A stretch of 22,641 nucleotides of DNA, from the NCBI GenBank assembly GCA_033765345.1, contig JANRIC010000063.1, positions 1 to 22,641 on the forward strand, written 5' to 3'. Source of the DNA: JANRIC01 sp033765345. GTDB taxonomy: Bacteria > Bacteroidota > Bacteroidia > Cytophagales > Microscillaceae. The position numbers and the translations under genes were made by a program. Below the pieces are notes generated by a model. That model saw only the letters and a list, made by a program, of their open reading frames with translations. It did not search any database and had not been told where the DNA came from. Shown here one piece after another: positions 1-7,187 of the stretch; within the stretch, counting starts at the first letter, position 1; every line of letters begins with the position of its first letter.

Positions 1-143
1 TTTTTTTGAGTTTTTTTGTAAGTTTTCTTCTAAAACTCTATAAAATATCGCAAAATATGGGTTTTGATAAAATATAGCATGTAAGTTTTATAAGAATAGT
101 TATATTTCATATAAATATTTCGCTAGGGTGCGAAAAGTCGGTT
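1..143. repeat. Left arm of 143-bp inverted repeat
   Basis: The reverse complement of this stretch recurs at 22364-22506 without gaps. I count 7 mismatches (positions 8, 18, 32, 34, 50, 61, 77), about 95% identity, and positions 78-143 are identical. The outer end is T-rich. The inner end carries a hairpin, TTTCGC (118-123) and GCGAAA (130-135) around loop TAGGGT. No reading frame is evident. The inner identity ends at GTCGGTT (137-143). It looks like a dispersed non-coding element with a defined inner end; the outer boundary may lie beyond the window. A TATAAATATTTCGC word (110-123) also occurs inside the element at 18903-19140. Confidence 0.9.
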
Positions 144-463
144 TGAAGAGAAGCTTAACCTACCCCCTGAAAACCCTTTAAGCCGTTTTATACCTTCCTT
201 TGAGTATATCCTGACCGATCTTTCCGCCTATCCTGATGAAGAAATCAAACAGCTTTTTGACCTGGTTTCCCTGCAAACTGCCCTGCTTTTGATGAAAAAG
301 ATTTTTGATAAGGCACTCTGAAGAAAAACGTGAATCTATCCGAAGGCTTATTCGTAGTCGACTCCTGAACCTGGAACAAATTGCCGCCATTCAGGAAGTA
401 CCCTTGGAATATGTGCAGCAAATCGCCTCTGAAATGCCACATAAGCCTGATGCGAAGGTCTGA
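142..463 (+). pseudogene. Rpn/YhgA-type nuclease-transposase remnant (3' part, frameshifted)
   Basis: Translation from 142 gives a frame containing FIPSFEYILTDLSAYPDEE, ending at TGA 319-321. This resembles the C-terminal half of Rpn recombination-promoting nuclease/putative transposase proteins (PF04754-like), where a PxFxYLLxDLS..xDEE segment precedes a leucine-rich helix. The second reading frame takes over around 310-320 with RRLIRSRLLNLEQIAAIQEV and stops at 461-463; this matches the helix-turn-helix-like tail (GLSxEEIAxITGLS type) usual for the family. So one frameshift is present, and the N-terminal nuclease core is missing, because the in-frame codon at 124-126 is a stop inside the repeat arm. 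About 107 codons remain of a roughly 300-residue family. Family assignment is by recalled similarity. It is probably non-functional. Confidence 0.62.
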
Positions 464-549
464 TTTTTTTCGCTGACCTGCTTGATTTCAACGCTCTACG
501 CTCCAAACTCCCACATGGCATAAGGAAAGTGTAAAATCTTTCTACATTC

Positions 550-575
550 AAAAAAGGCTGTCAAAACACAGCCTT
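550..575 (-). terminator. Rho-independent terminator of the exonuclease gene
   Basis: On the minus strand AAGGCTGT, a 6-nt loop GTTTTG and ACAGCCTT form a perfect 8-bp stem, followed by a run of T (plus-strand A-run at 550-555). It lies about 30 bp beyond the stop codon of the gene at 605-1330. Confidence 0.8.
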
Positions 576-604
576 GAGAATTAAAGCCCCAAAGCAGCCA
601 AATT

Positions 605-1330
605 CTAATTACTCTGTACGTGAAAAGGTTCAATCATCGGCTGGGTGCTGAATTTCATAAAGACCTGTACGGTGGCTTCTACGTCTTTGGCGCAATACTT
701 GGCGATGCGTTGTATGTCTTTTTCTTCCCAATAAACCTGTCCGACCTGGCTACCATCTATATCCCCTTTGGGCGAAGGAATCCCGAATACAGCGCAGAGC
801 AACTCCAACTTGGTGTATCCTTTGTAGTCGCCGAATTTCCAAAGCTCCATGGTATCCAGGAAGGGGACTTCCCAGGGTTTTTTGCCTTGTACGGTCAATA
901 TTTTAGGCAGCGGGATCTGATTGATGAGGTATCTGCGGCAGAGATAGGGAAAGTCAAACTCCTTGCCATTGTGGGCACAAAGCAACCACCGGCGCATTTT
1001 GTCGTCATCTAGCAGATTTTTAAACTGTGCGAGGATTTGTTTTTCATCTTCACCGTAGAGAGATTTGATTTTGAGGTAAGGTTTGAAGCCTTGCCAGAAT
1101 ACAAAACCAAAGCTGATACAAACTACACGACCGAACTCGGCAAAGATTCCGGCTCTTTCATAGTATTTCTCTTCGGGGCTGGCTTCGGGCTTGTTTTCCA
1201 GTTGGATGTTTTTGCATTTGTGCTCCCACATAGCACGCAGGCTTTCGGGAAGTTCTTCATAATGTTGGGTAGCTCTGACAGTTTCAATGTCTAAAAATAA
1301 TACTCGGGCAATTTCTTGAGGAGAGAACAT
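605..1330 (-). CDS. PolB-like 3'-5' exonuclease (PF10108-type)
   Basis: Predicted DnaQ/RNase H-fold 3'-5' exonuclease of the group related to the proofreading domain of DNA polymerase B, acting as a stand-alone protein of 241 residues. The three exonuclease motifs are visible: ExoI LFLDIET (D14, E16), ExoII AHNGKEFDFPYL (N121, D126) and ExoIII YCAKDV (Y212, D216), which supply the acidic residues that bind two metal ions. Length is normal for the family and no polymerase domain is attached. There is no signal peptide, so it should be cytoplasmic, with a probable but unproven role in DNA repair or nucleic-acid turnover. The start ATG follows no clear Shine-Dalgarno sequence. It is transcribed alone, divergently from pcm, and ends at a strong terminator. 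A pair of 20-bp direct repeats lies 55-95 bp upstream. Substrate is not determinable from sequence. Confidence 0.88.
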   Translation of the reverse strand: MFSPQEIARVLFLDIETVRATQHYEELPESLRAMWEHKCKNIQLENKPEASPEEKYYERAGIFAEFGRVVCISFGFVFWQGFKPYLKIKSLYGEDEKQILAQFKNLLDDDKMRRWLLCAHNGKEFDFPYLCRRYLINQIPLPKILTVQGKKPWEVPFLDTMELWKFGDYKGYTKLELLCAVFGIPSPKGDIDGSQVGQVYWEEKDIQRIAKYCAKDVEATVQVFMKFSTQPMIEPFHVQSN

Positions 1331-1690
1331 AGGTAAATTAGGTTTATGAGAATCTGATGAATTATGATTTGGTTTAGAACAAGCGCATGATGTTTACACA
1401 TGTCGCATCATGTCAACAAATGTAGCAAGAAAAAATGAATAATACAAACCGTACCGATTTGCAAGGATTTTATTCTTAAATGCGATTAATTTTTACTCAA
1501 CCGGGCAGATGTATTTATTTTATTCAAGTTGCGCTTAGGCAAGCGAACCCTTGTTCTTGTAAAATATTGTCTAAAATTATGTATATTGCAAACACTTTAT
1601 CGTTAAAAACCTTGTTTTTTGATTTTGTGGTGATTTCAAAAATACAGATTTTTAACTTTAACACCTCTGTTCTAACTAACCACTTGAGTT
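1331..1690. other. Divergent intergenic region, exonuclease/pcm
   Basis: No credible gene was seen. The stretch is AT-rich and must hold promoters for both divergent genes. Besides the 20-bp repeats at 1385-1424 it contains a small hairpin at 1528-1548 (CGCTT AGGC AAGCG, extended by GTT/AAC across a bulged G), which might lie in the pcm leader. No exact TAnnTTTG box was found for either gene. Confidence 0.5.
1385..1424. promoter_or_regulatory. Tandem 20-bp repeats with TGTNNACA cores, possible operator
   Basis: Two adjoining 20-bp units (1385-1404 and 1405-1424) start GCATGATG and GCATCATG. They share 14 of 18 positions across their cores, and each contains a TGTNNACA dyad (1391-1398 TGTTTACA; 1411-1418 TGTCAACA). 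The dyads are exactly 20 bp apart, about two helical turns, as for a dimer-binding regulator. They sit upstream of the exonuclease start at 1330. No regulator is identified. Confidence 0.35.
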
Positions 1691-2305
1691 ATGATAGAAG
1701 AACAACTCACCGCCAGGGGTATTCGCGACCAAGCCGTACTCCAAGCCATGCACAAAGTACCCCGAGAATTATTTATTCCGCAAGAATTAATAGAATTTGC
1801 TTACGACGACTCTCCTTTGCCTATTGGGTATCAGCAGACAATCTCCCAACCGTATATGGTAGCATTTATGAGTGAAATCCTACAATTGGATAAAAATTCA
1901 AAGGTACTGGAAATAGGTACGGGGTCGGGCTATCAGGCAGCAATACTGGCTGAACTTGGTGGAGATGTATACACCTTAGAAATCATAAAACCTCTGGGGC
2001 AACAAGCCAAGAAATTACTTTATGAGCTGGGGTATCACAATGTCCATTTTAAAATCGGCGACGGCTATGAGGGTTGGGCAGAAAAGGCTCCTTTTGATGC
2101 TATCATCGTAACCTGTGCACCGTCTCACATTCCTCAAAAACTCAAAGATCAATTGAAGGAAGATGGCCGAATGATACTACCCGTAGGCGAAAAAAACCAA
2201 CAAATACTTTATTTACTCGAAAAAAAGAATGACATGATTGTGGAAAAATCCGTTTTCCCGGTTAAGTTTGTTCCTATGACCAATACCAAAGGCTCTATCT
2301 ATTAA
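1691..2305 (+). CDS. pcm: Protein-L-isoaspartate O-methyltransferase
   Basis: Transfers a methyl group from S-adenosylmethionine to L-isoaspartyl residues in aged proteins, starting their repair to aspartate; cytoplasmic. The 204 residues match the family length (about 205-220). Residues 42-60 carry the PLPIGYQQTISQPYMVAFM block that binds the isoaspartyl substrate, residues 72-89 the SAM-binding motif I (VLEIGTGSGYQAAILAEL), and the C-terminal part retains the ILPVGE..Q segment. The first residues, MIEEQLTARGIRD, are the usual start of this family, supporting the ATG at 1691. The next gene begins 34 bp downstream on the same strand, so the two are probably co-transcribed. Confidence 0.96.
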   Translation: MIEEQLTARGIRDQAVLQAMHKVPRELFIPQELIEFAYDDSPLPIGYQQTISQPYMVAFMSEILQLDKNSKVLEIGTGSGYQAAILAELGGDVYTLEIIKPLGQQAKKLLYELGYHNVHFKIGDGYEGWAEKAPFDAIIVTCAPSHIPQKLKDQLKEDGRMILPVGEKNQQILYLLEKKNDMIVEKSVFPVKFVPMTNTKGSIY

Positions 2306-2339
2306 TGGAGTCTATGAAAAACCTATAACCTGAAATCTC

Positions 2340-3803
2340 TTGCTAAAAAAAATTATCTATGCAGTACTCATAGTCCTGTCTGTCTATGGCTGCTACTCGA
2401 TCTCTTCTCAGAATGAAGCCTCAAACGAACCGCCTGCTTATCCTATGCTTACACAAAAGCAAATGGAAGAAGACCTTGATCTTTTGGTCAAAGAGCTTGA
2501 ACAAAAACACGCAGGGCTTTATCGTTATCAAGCCCAACCCTCCTGGAAAAAACACGTAAAGCTTTGCCGTAAAAACCTTCAAAAGCCTCATAATTTGCTG
2601 GAATTTCACAAAACAATCCATCGGCTTGTTCGCCCGATTCGCTGTGGGCACACCAGGGTCAAGCTTCCCGATGAATTTGTAGAAAAATATCAGCAAAATA
2701 AACTATTTTTTCCCTTGCAATTGAAGTTCATCGAGGGAAAAGCCCTGGTAGTAAAAGACCTAAGCAGGCATCCTAAACTCAAAAAAGGGGATCAAATCCT
2801 AAGCATTAACGGGCAAAACCTGGACAAAATCATCTCCGAGATACAGGAGTACACGTCTGGCCTCGCTGATGGATTCAATCAGACAGGGCAACTTAGAGTC
2901 ATCGAGCAACACTTCGCATCATTTTATGCTGTTTTCCTGGATGATTCCGAAGAATTTGAGCTTAATTTTCGCCCCTATAAGGCTCAAAAACCAAAAAAAA
3001 TTCAAATCAAAGGCATTAAACTTATTCAAAACGAAGTCACAAACCCCCCAGCGAATATTCCTTTAAAATTGGATTTGATAGATGATTTAAAACTGGGTAT
3101 TCTTAAACTTTCTAGTTTTGATCCCCAGATTTTTGAAAAATACCATATTGATTTTCCAAGTTCCATCCGAGCCGTGTTCCAAAAGCTCTACCAGGCACAA
3201 TCTACGCATTTGATTCTGGATTTGCGGGGAAATACCGGCGGAGACCTCTTGCATTTATTGGTTTTTCTGAGTTATGTGATTGATGAACCGTTTAAAGTCT
3301 TTGAAAAAATTGAAGCAAACCCCAATCAAAAGGACAGCCTTCAACCCCAAAAACCTTTCAAAATACCTTCAGGTTCGGTTAATTTTATTTTCAAAATGCA
3401 GACAATTCCCCATACTTTATGCTTTCGCGGACAGATAGTTGTTTTGACGGATGGATTGACTTTTTCGGCGGCTTCCGTAGCAGCCGCCCTCATCAAATCG
3501 CATCAATCGGGCATTCTTTTGGGTGAAGAAAGCGGTGGGGCTTATCTGGGAAATAATAGTGGCATCCTGAGTAGCATCAAACTGCCGAACAGTAGCATTA
3601 CGGTTCGGATTCCGATGTGGTATTATGCCAATGCTGTCCGTAAAATTCCACAATCAAGCAGCGGAGTAATTCCCGATTTTGCCATTCAACAAAATGCCCA
3701 AGATTTTCAGGAGGATGTAGATACCGTGATGAAAGCCGCTATTGCAATGATTCGCGAGAAAAAAGACATTCATTTATCATTGCCCTTACACAAACGTTCA
3801 TAA
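2340..3803 (+). CDS. S41-family peptidase, probable lipoprotein
   Basis: Probable serine protease of the CtpA/tricorn/IRBP-like S41 family, exported to the periplasmic or outer-membrane side. The TTG start at 2340 is the only start that retains the signal sequence: the in-frame stop just upstream (2331-2333) excludes earlier starts, and the next Met is residue 36. Residues 1-18 form a lipoprotein signal with Cys18 (SVYGC). A conserved His lies in RCGHTRV (H104), a PDZ-like segment around 140-165 (KKGDQILSINGQNL), the LDLRGNTGG motif at 293-301, and the nucleophile region TFSAAS with Ser376, followed by LLGEESGG. The Lys of the CtpA Ser-Lys dyad is not evident, which fits the IRBP/tricorn-like branch. 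The gene sits 34 bp after pcm and 68 bp before the DUF4097 gene. Substrate unknown. Confidence 0.85.
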   Translation: MLKKIIYAVLIVLSVYGCYSISSQNEASNEPPAYPMLTQKQMEEDLDLLVKELEQKHAGLYRYQAQPSWKKHVKLCRKNLQKPHNLLEFHKTIHRLVRPIRCGHTRVKLPDEFVEKYQQNKLFFPLQLKFIEGKALVVKDLSRHPKLKKGDQILSINGQNLDKIISEIQEYTSGLADGFNQTGQLRVIEQHFASFYAVFLDDSEEFELNFRPYKAQKPKKIQIKGIKLIQNEVTNPPANIPLKLDLIDDLKLGILKLSSFDPQIFEKYHIDFPSSIRAVFQKLYQAQSTHLILDLRGNTGGDLLHLLVFLSYVIDEPFKVFEKIEANPNQKDSLQPQKPFKIPSGSVNFIFKMQTIPHTLCFRGQIVVLTDGLTFSAASVAAALIKSHQSGILLGEESGGAYLGNNSGILSSIKLPNSSITVRIPMWYYANAVRKIPQSSSGVIPDFAIQQNAQDFQEDVDTVMKAAIAMIREKKDIHLSLPLHKRS

Positions 3804-3871
3804 AATTTCTTGTGTGGATGCAACGCCTCCCTGGCTTTTGGTGTCTTTTTACCAAAGAAAACCATCAAGTC

Positions 3872-4792
3872 ATGAAAAAAAATAGCTTATTTGTACTCCT
3901 TTTTACATTTATCTCATCTTTTGCCTGCGCTCAAGATATGATCAGTCAGGCTCAATTCTCTGAAACAGGTATCAACACCTTAGAGGTTCAAGGAAGTTTT
4001 TGCCGAGTAGATATTACCGGCAGTGCTTCTACAAGTTCCGTTGATTTTAAAGGGGAGATTTTGGGAAATAAAAATCCGGGCAGTGTGGAAATCAAATACC
4101 AAAGAAACGGCTCTACGATGCGTGTTTGGATCGAGCGGGACAACAAAATGGTTTGGGGGAATATACGCGGCGAGCTGATCTTTCAAGTACCTGCAGACAT
4201 CCATCTGATCGTGGATAATTCCTCAGGAAGTGTCGCAGTGCGTGGTATCCGTCATACGAAAATGAGCTTGGAGACCAGTTCGGGAAGCATCGATGCCCAA
4301 GATATTGAAGCCAATTCAAACTTTCATTCTTCTTCGGGCAGTATCAAAGTGATGAACCTAAAAGGAAATATTCAGGGGCAAAGCAGCTCTGGGTCTCAAA
4401 GATGGGAGCAGATACAGGGCAATATTCAGACTGTAGCCTCTTCGGAAAGCATCCGATTTACACAGGTAGAGGGCAATCTGGATGCAGAGACCTCATCGGG
4501 AGGTATTCGGCTTGAAAATGTAAAAGGTAGCCTAAATCTGAGAGCTTCTTCGGGCAGCCTATCAGGCACAGATGTAAATCTTATGGCAAGCTCTAGCTTT
4601 CGTACCTCCTCAGGCAGCATCAGCATGGGTTTGGTCAATGATGTCAATGCATTGAGTTTTGACCTGACTGCCAGCTCGGGTAGCCTGACCGCTGGTAACA
4701 ACCGTAGCAACAAAAGGCTTTATCTGGAAAAACAAGGCACTATCCTCATCAAGGGAGTCACTAGCTCAGGTAGTCAAAAGTATCAGAATTAA
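3872..4792 (+). CDS. Secreted DUF4097-type beta-repeat protein
   Basis: A 306-residue exported protein of the DUF4097/putative auto-adhesin type, expected to fold as a stack of short beta strands. The ATG at 3872 is chosen over an in-frame ATG at 3812 because it begins a clean signal peptide (MKKNSLFVLLFTFISSFACA, cleavage likely before QD). After residue about 115 the chain is a ladder of about ten repeats, spaced roughly 20 residues, each centred on SSGS or a variant (SSGSV, SSGSI, SSGSQ, SSESI, SSGGI, SSGSL). Such ladders suggest a solenoid; the family's biochemical role is not established. It is the last gene of the pcm run and ends at a terminator. Confidence 0.8.
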   Translation: MKKNSLFVLLFTFISSFACAQDMISQAQFSETGINTLEVQGSFCRVDITGSASTSSVDFKGEILGNKNPGSVEIKYQRNGSTMRVWIERDNKMVWGNIRGELIFQVPADIHLIVDNSSGSVAVRGIRHTKMSLETSSGSIDAQDIEANSNFHSSSGSIKVMNLKGNIQGQSSSGSQRWEQIQGNIQTVASSESIRFTQVEGNLDAETSSGGIRLENVKGSLNLRASSGSLSGTDVNLMASSSFRTSSGSISMGLVNDVNALSFDLTASSGSLTAGNNRSNKRLYLEKQGTILIKGVTSSGSQKYQN

Positions 4793-4812
4793 ATGTGAGT
4801 TTATCCCTAAAA

Positions 4813-4845
4813 ACATCGGAAAGCCAGAAATCCGGTGTTTTTTTT
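4813..4845 (+). terminator. Rho-independent terminator closing the pcm run
   Basis: ACATCGGA (4813-4820), a 10-nt loop and TCCGGTGT (4831-4838) form an 8-bp stem with one G-U pair, followed by eight T. The T-run is also the first T-run of the 40-bp tandem repeat. Confidence 0.8.
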
Positions 4846-5016
4846 CTCCCCACAATTTGTGCGGCCGATCCTGATAGCTTTTTTTCTCCCCACAATTTGT
4901 GTGGCCAATTCTGACAGCTTTTTTTCTCCCCACATTTTGTGCGGCCAATCCTGACAGTTTTTTTTCTCCCCACAATTTGTGCGGCCGATCCTGACAGTTT
5001 TTTTTCTCCCCACATG
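4838..5016. repeat. 40-bp tandem repeat, 4.4 copies
   Basis: The anchor CTCCCCACA recurs at 4846, 4886, 4926, 4966 and 5006, exactly 40 bp apart. Each unit is a run of 7-8 T, then CTCCCCACAATTTGTG, then CGGCCGATCCTGACAG, with few substitutions; the last copy is broken off after the CTCCCCACA block. The unit is not a multiple of three, yet the minus strand stays open in all three frames through the array. It lies between a terminator and alkC. Confidence 0.95.
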
Positions 5017-5175
5017 TTGCAGGAGGATTTTCCCAAACATCGTTGTCCAATCTTGTGGCTGGATATACTCAAAAAGGCTTTGCGATATATCTTTCCGGCT
5101 ATCCCGGCGAAAATCTATTTGCAAGGCATCTAACAAAAAATTATCTTTACAAGATAAACCCATCAATTCATTCTT
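5017..5175. other. Leader region upstream of alkC
   Basis: Non-repetitive sequence between the 40-bp array and the alkC start. A 39-codon frame (ATG at 5014, stop 5131-5133) is open on the plus strand, but it starts inside the repeat and has no recognisable similarity, so I do not call it a gene. No TAnnTTTG box was found; the alkC promoter presumably lies here. Confidence 0.35.
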
Positions 5176-6255
5176 ATGGCCGAACTGCTCAAAAACATTT
5201 TCTACCAAAAGCACTTCTTTGACAAACTCACCACACAAATCAAAAATCATTACCCAAATTTTGATACCCCTTATTTTTATCATCTGCTCTATGATGAAAT
5301 TTGGGAAAGCCTCGAGCTCAAAGAGCGCATGCGACACACCACGCTCTGCTTGGGCAAAACGCTGCCTGAATCTTATAAAGCTGCCTGTGAAATCATTCAA
5401 GCGATTGCCCCAGAGTTTAGAGATTTGGATGCCATGGTTTTTCCAGATTTTGTGGAAGTATACGGATTGGAAGAGTACGATTTGTCTATGCAGATGCTTG
5501 GATTTCTGACCGGGTTTTCAAGCTCAGAGTTTGCTATTCGCCCTTTTATCAAAAAATATCCTGAGCAAACCCTGCAACAGATGCGTTTGTGGGCAGAAGA
5601 CGAAAATCACCACGTGCGTCGCTTTGCCAGCGAAGGTTGTCGCCCGCGCCTACCCTGGGCAATGGCTTTACCTGCCTTAAAAACAGACCCCTCTCCTATC
5701 CTGCCTATTCTTGAGAAGCTCAAAGCCGACGAATCGGAATACGTACGCCGCAGTGTAGCCAATAACCTCAATGACATCTCCAAGGATCATCCAAAGCTTT
5801 TGGTAGAGATTGCCCGAAACTGGTATGATCAAAACACCCACACTGACTGGATACTCAAACACGGCTGCCGGACTTTGCTAAAAAAAGGAAACCCAGAAGT
5901 TTTACAATTGTTTGGATTTGGAGATACCAGTTTTTTTGTATTGGAAAAGCTACAAATCAAGCCTGTGGAGGTCAAAATCGGGGAAGAACTAGAGTTTTTA
6001 TTTGAATTAAAGGTCAATCGCCCAGGTAAAATTCGCCTAGAATATGTCATTGATTTTGTAAAAAGCAATGGGAAAAGTACGTCAAAAATATTTCATATTA
6101 GTGAAAAAAATCACCTGGAAAATGAAAATAAAATCTTTCAAAAAACCTTAAGTTTCAAAAACCTGACTACCCGCAAACATTATCCAGGAAGGCATCGTTT
6201 GGCTATTATAGCCAATGGGGTAGAAATGCTTTTTGAATACTTTTCAGTAATTTAA
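5176..6255 (+). CDS. alkC: DNA-alkylation repair glycosylase, AlkC type
   Basis: DNA glycosylase of the AlkC/AlkD HEAT-like superfamily, which excises cationic methylated bases (3-methyladenine; AlkC members also 3-methylcytosine) without base flipping. The N-terminus MAELLKNIFYQKHFF..L and the WESLELKERMRH segment (about residues 44-55) are typical of AlkC. Residues about 1-245 are helical HEAT-like repeats containing RRFASEGCRPRLPWA and VRRSVANNLNDISKDHP. Residues about 255-359 look like a beta-sandwich (VKIGEELEFLFELKVN ... FEYFSVI), matching the Ig-like C-terminal domain of the AlkC-alpha subgroup. The length (359) also fits AlkC rather than AlkD (about 230). No signal peptide, cytoplasmic. 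The TPR gene follows after 10 bp, so the two should share an mRNA. Confidence 0.87.
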   Translation: MAELLKNIFYQKHFFDKLTTQIKNHYPNFDTPYFYHLLYDEIWESLELKERMRHTTLCLGKTLPESYKAACEIIQAIAPEFRDLDAMVFPDFVEVYGLEEYDLSMQMLGFLTGFSSSEFAIRPFIKKYPEQTLQQMRLWAEDENHHVRRFASEGCRPRLPWAMALPALKTDPSPILPILEKLKADESEYVRRSVANNLNDISKDHPKLLVEIARNWYDQNTHTDWILKHGCRTLLKKGNPEVLQLFGFGDTSFFVLEKLQIKPVEVKIGEELEFLFELKVNRPGKIRLEYVIDFVKSNGKSTSKIFHISEKNHLENENKIFQKTLSFKNLTTRKHYPGRHRLAIIANGVEMLFEYFSVI

Positions 6256-6265
6256 TCGGCCGAAT

Positions 6266-7075
6266 ATGTCTCTTGCAGAATATGAATCTTATGTAGATAT
6301 CAAGATATTGAAATCTCTCAGGAAAAAATTTCCGAATCATTACGGTATTTTGTACGAATTAGGCCGCTATTATTTTTATACGAATTCTCGCAAAGCACTG
6401 CATTATTTTTTTCAAGCAAAAGAATTAAGTGCCGAACAAGATATAGATGTCTATCTTATTATTGCCAAGTTGTATTATCATCTTGGGAAGTATGCCCGCG
6501 CTGCCCATTATTACGAATTGGCAGAAAAATTAGGAACTTTTCCCGACCAACATCTACACCTGGCAGCGTGGAGCTTTCAAGAAATAGACCAGTATGCCAA
6601 AGCGGTACATTTTTACGAACAGTTTTTAAAAAACTGCCCCGAACACGTAGATGCATGGGTAAATACAGGTTTTTGCTACGGGCATTTGAATCTTGCTGAT
6701 AAAGCCCTGGAATGCAGCCTTAAAGCCGTACAACTTTCGCCAAACCACGAAATAGCCTTGCTCAATACGGGTTTTCATTTTTGGATCGAGCAGGATTTAG
6801 CCAAAGCATACAGCTATACAGATATGGTTTTGAGAATCAACCCAAATTATGACTATGCCCTGATGAATATGGGGCATATTTATCTGTGCAAGGAGTCCCC
6901 GGAGAAAGCCCTGGAATACTATCAAAAATCTGCACTCCAGTTTGAGGACGTGAAAGAATTTGTCCGACTTTTTGAAGACGATTACAAGTACATGGTAGTT
7001 TATGGAATATCCGAGGATGATTTTTTTCGTATTCGTGATTTGCTGGTAGATTTTTGGCATAAAAAGAAACACTGA
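6266..7075 (+). CDS. Tetratricopeptide-repeat protein
   Basis: A 269-residue soluble protein made largely of TPR-like helix pairs (about residues 22-235), with segments such as ALHYFFQAKEL, ARAAHYYELAEKLG, AKAVHFYEQFLKN, ADKALECSLKAVQLSPNH and PEKALEYYQKSALQ at about 34-residue spacing. The last 35 residues are acidic and aromatic and end in KKKH. There is no signal peptide or membrane segment. TPRs bind protein partners; the partner here is unknown. It starts 10 bp after the alkC stop, implying translational coupling, but a functional link to base repair is only suggested by position. Confidence 0.85.
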   Translation: MSLAEYESYVDIKILKSLRKKFPNHYGILYELGRYYFYTNSRKALHYFFQAKELSAEQDIDVYLIIAKLYYHLGKYARAAHYYELAEKLGTFPDQHLHLAAWSFQEIDQYAKAVHFYEQFLKNCPEHVDAWVNTGFCYGHLNLADKALECSLKAVQLSPNHEIALLNTGFHFWIEQDLAKAYSYTDMVLRINPNYDYALMNMGHIYLCKESPEKALEYYQKSALQFEDVKEFVRLFEDDYKYMVVYGISEDDFFRIRDLLVDFWHKKKH

Positions 7076-7187
7076 TCAAGAAGCAAAGCAGAATGTCTTT
7101 CAGGTTACATCCTGTCCGATCATTTGCGGCTATTTTTAAGGCTGATTGTGCGCTTCAAGTTGATCATATACACCACCAAAATAAGGA

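Noticed and set aside
3834..3857. Hairpin TTTGGT/ACCAAA between the S41 and DUF4097 genes
   Set aside because: Only 6 bp with a U-rich loop and no T-run after it; too weak to call an attenuator or terminator.
5014..5133. 39-codon plus-strand frame upstream of alkC
   Set aside because: It begins within the repeat unit, has no recognisable similarity and no initiation signals; kept as leader sequence.
4807..5400. Long minus-strand open frame across the 40-bp array and the alkC start
   Set aside because: It is antisense to the well-supported alkC N-terminus and its C-terminal part is only translated tandem repeat, which is open in every frame.
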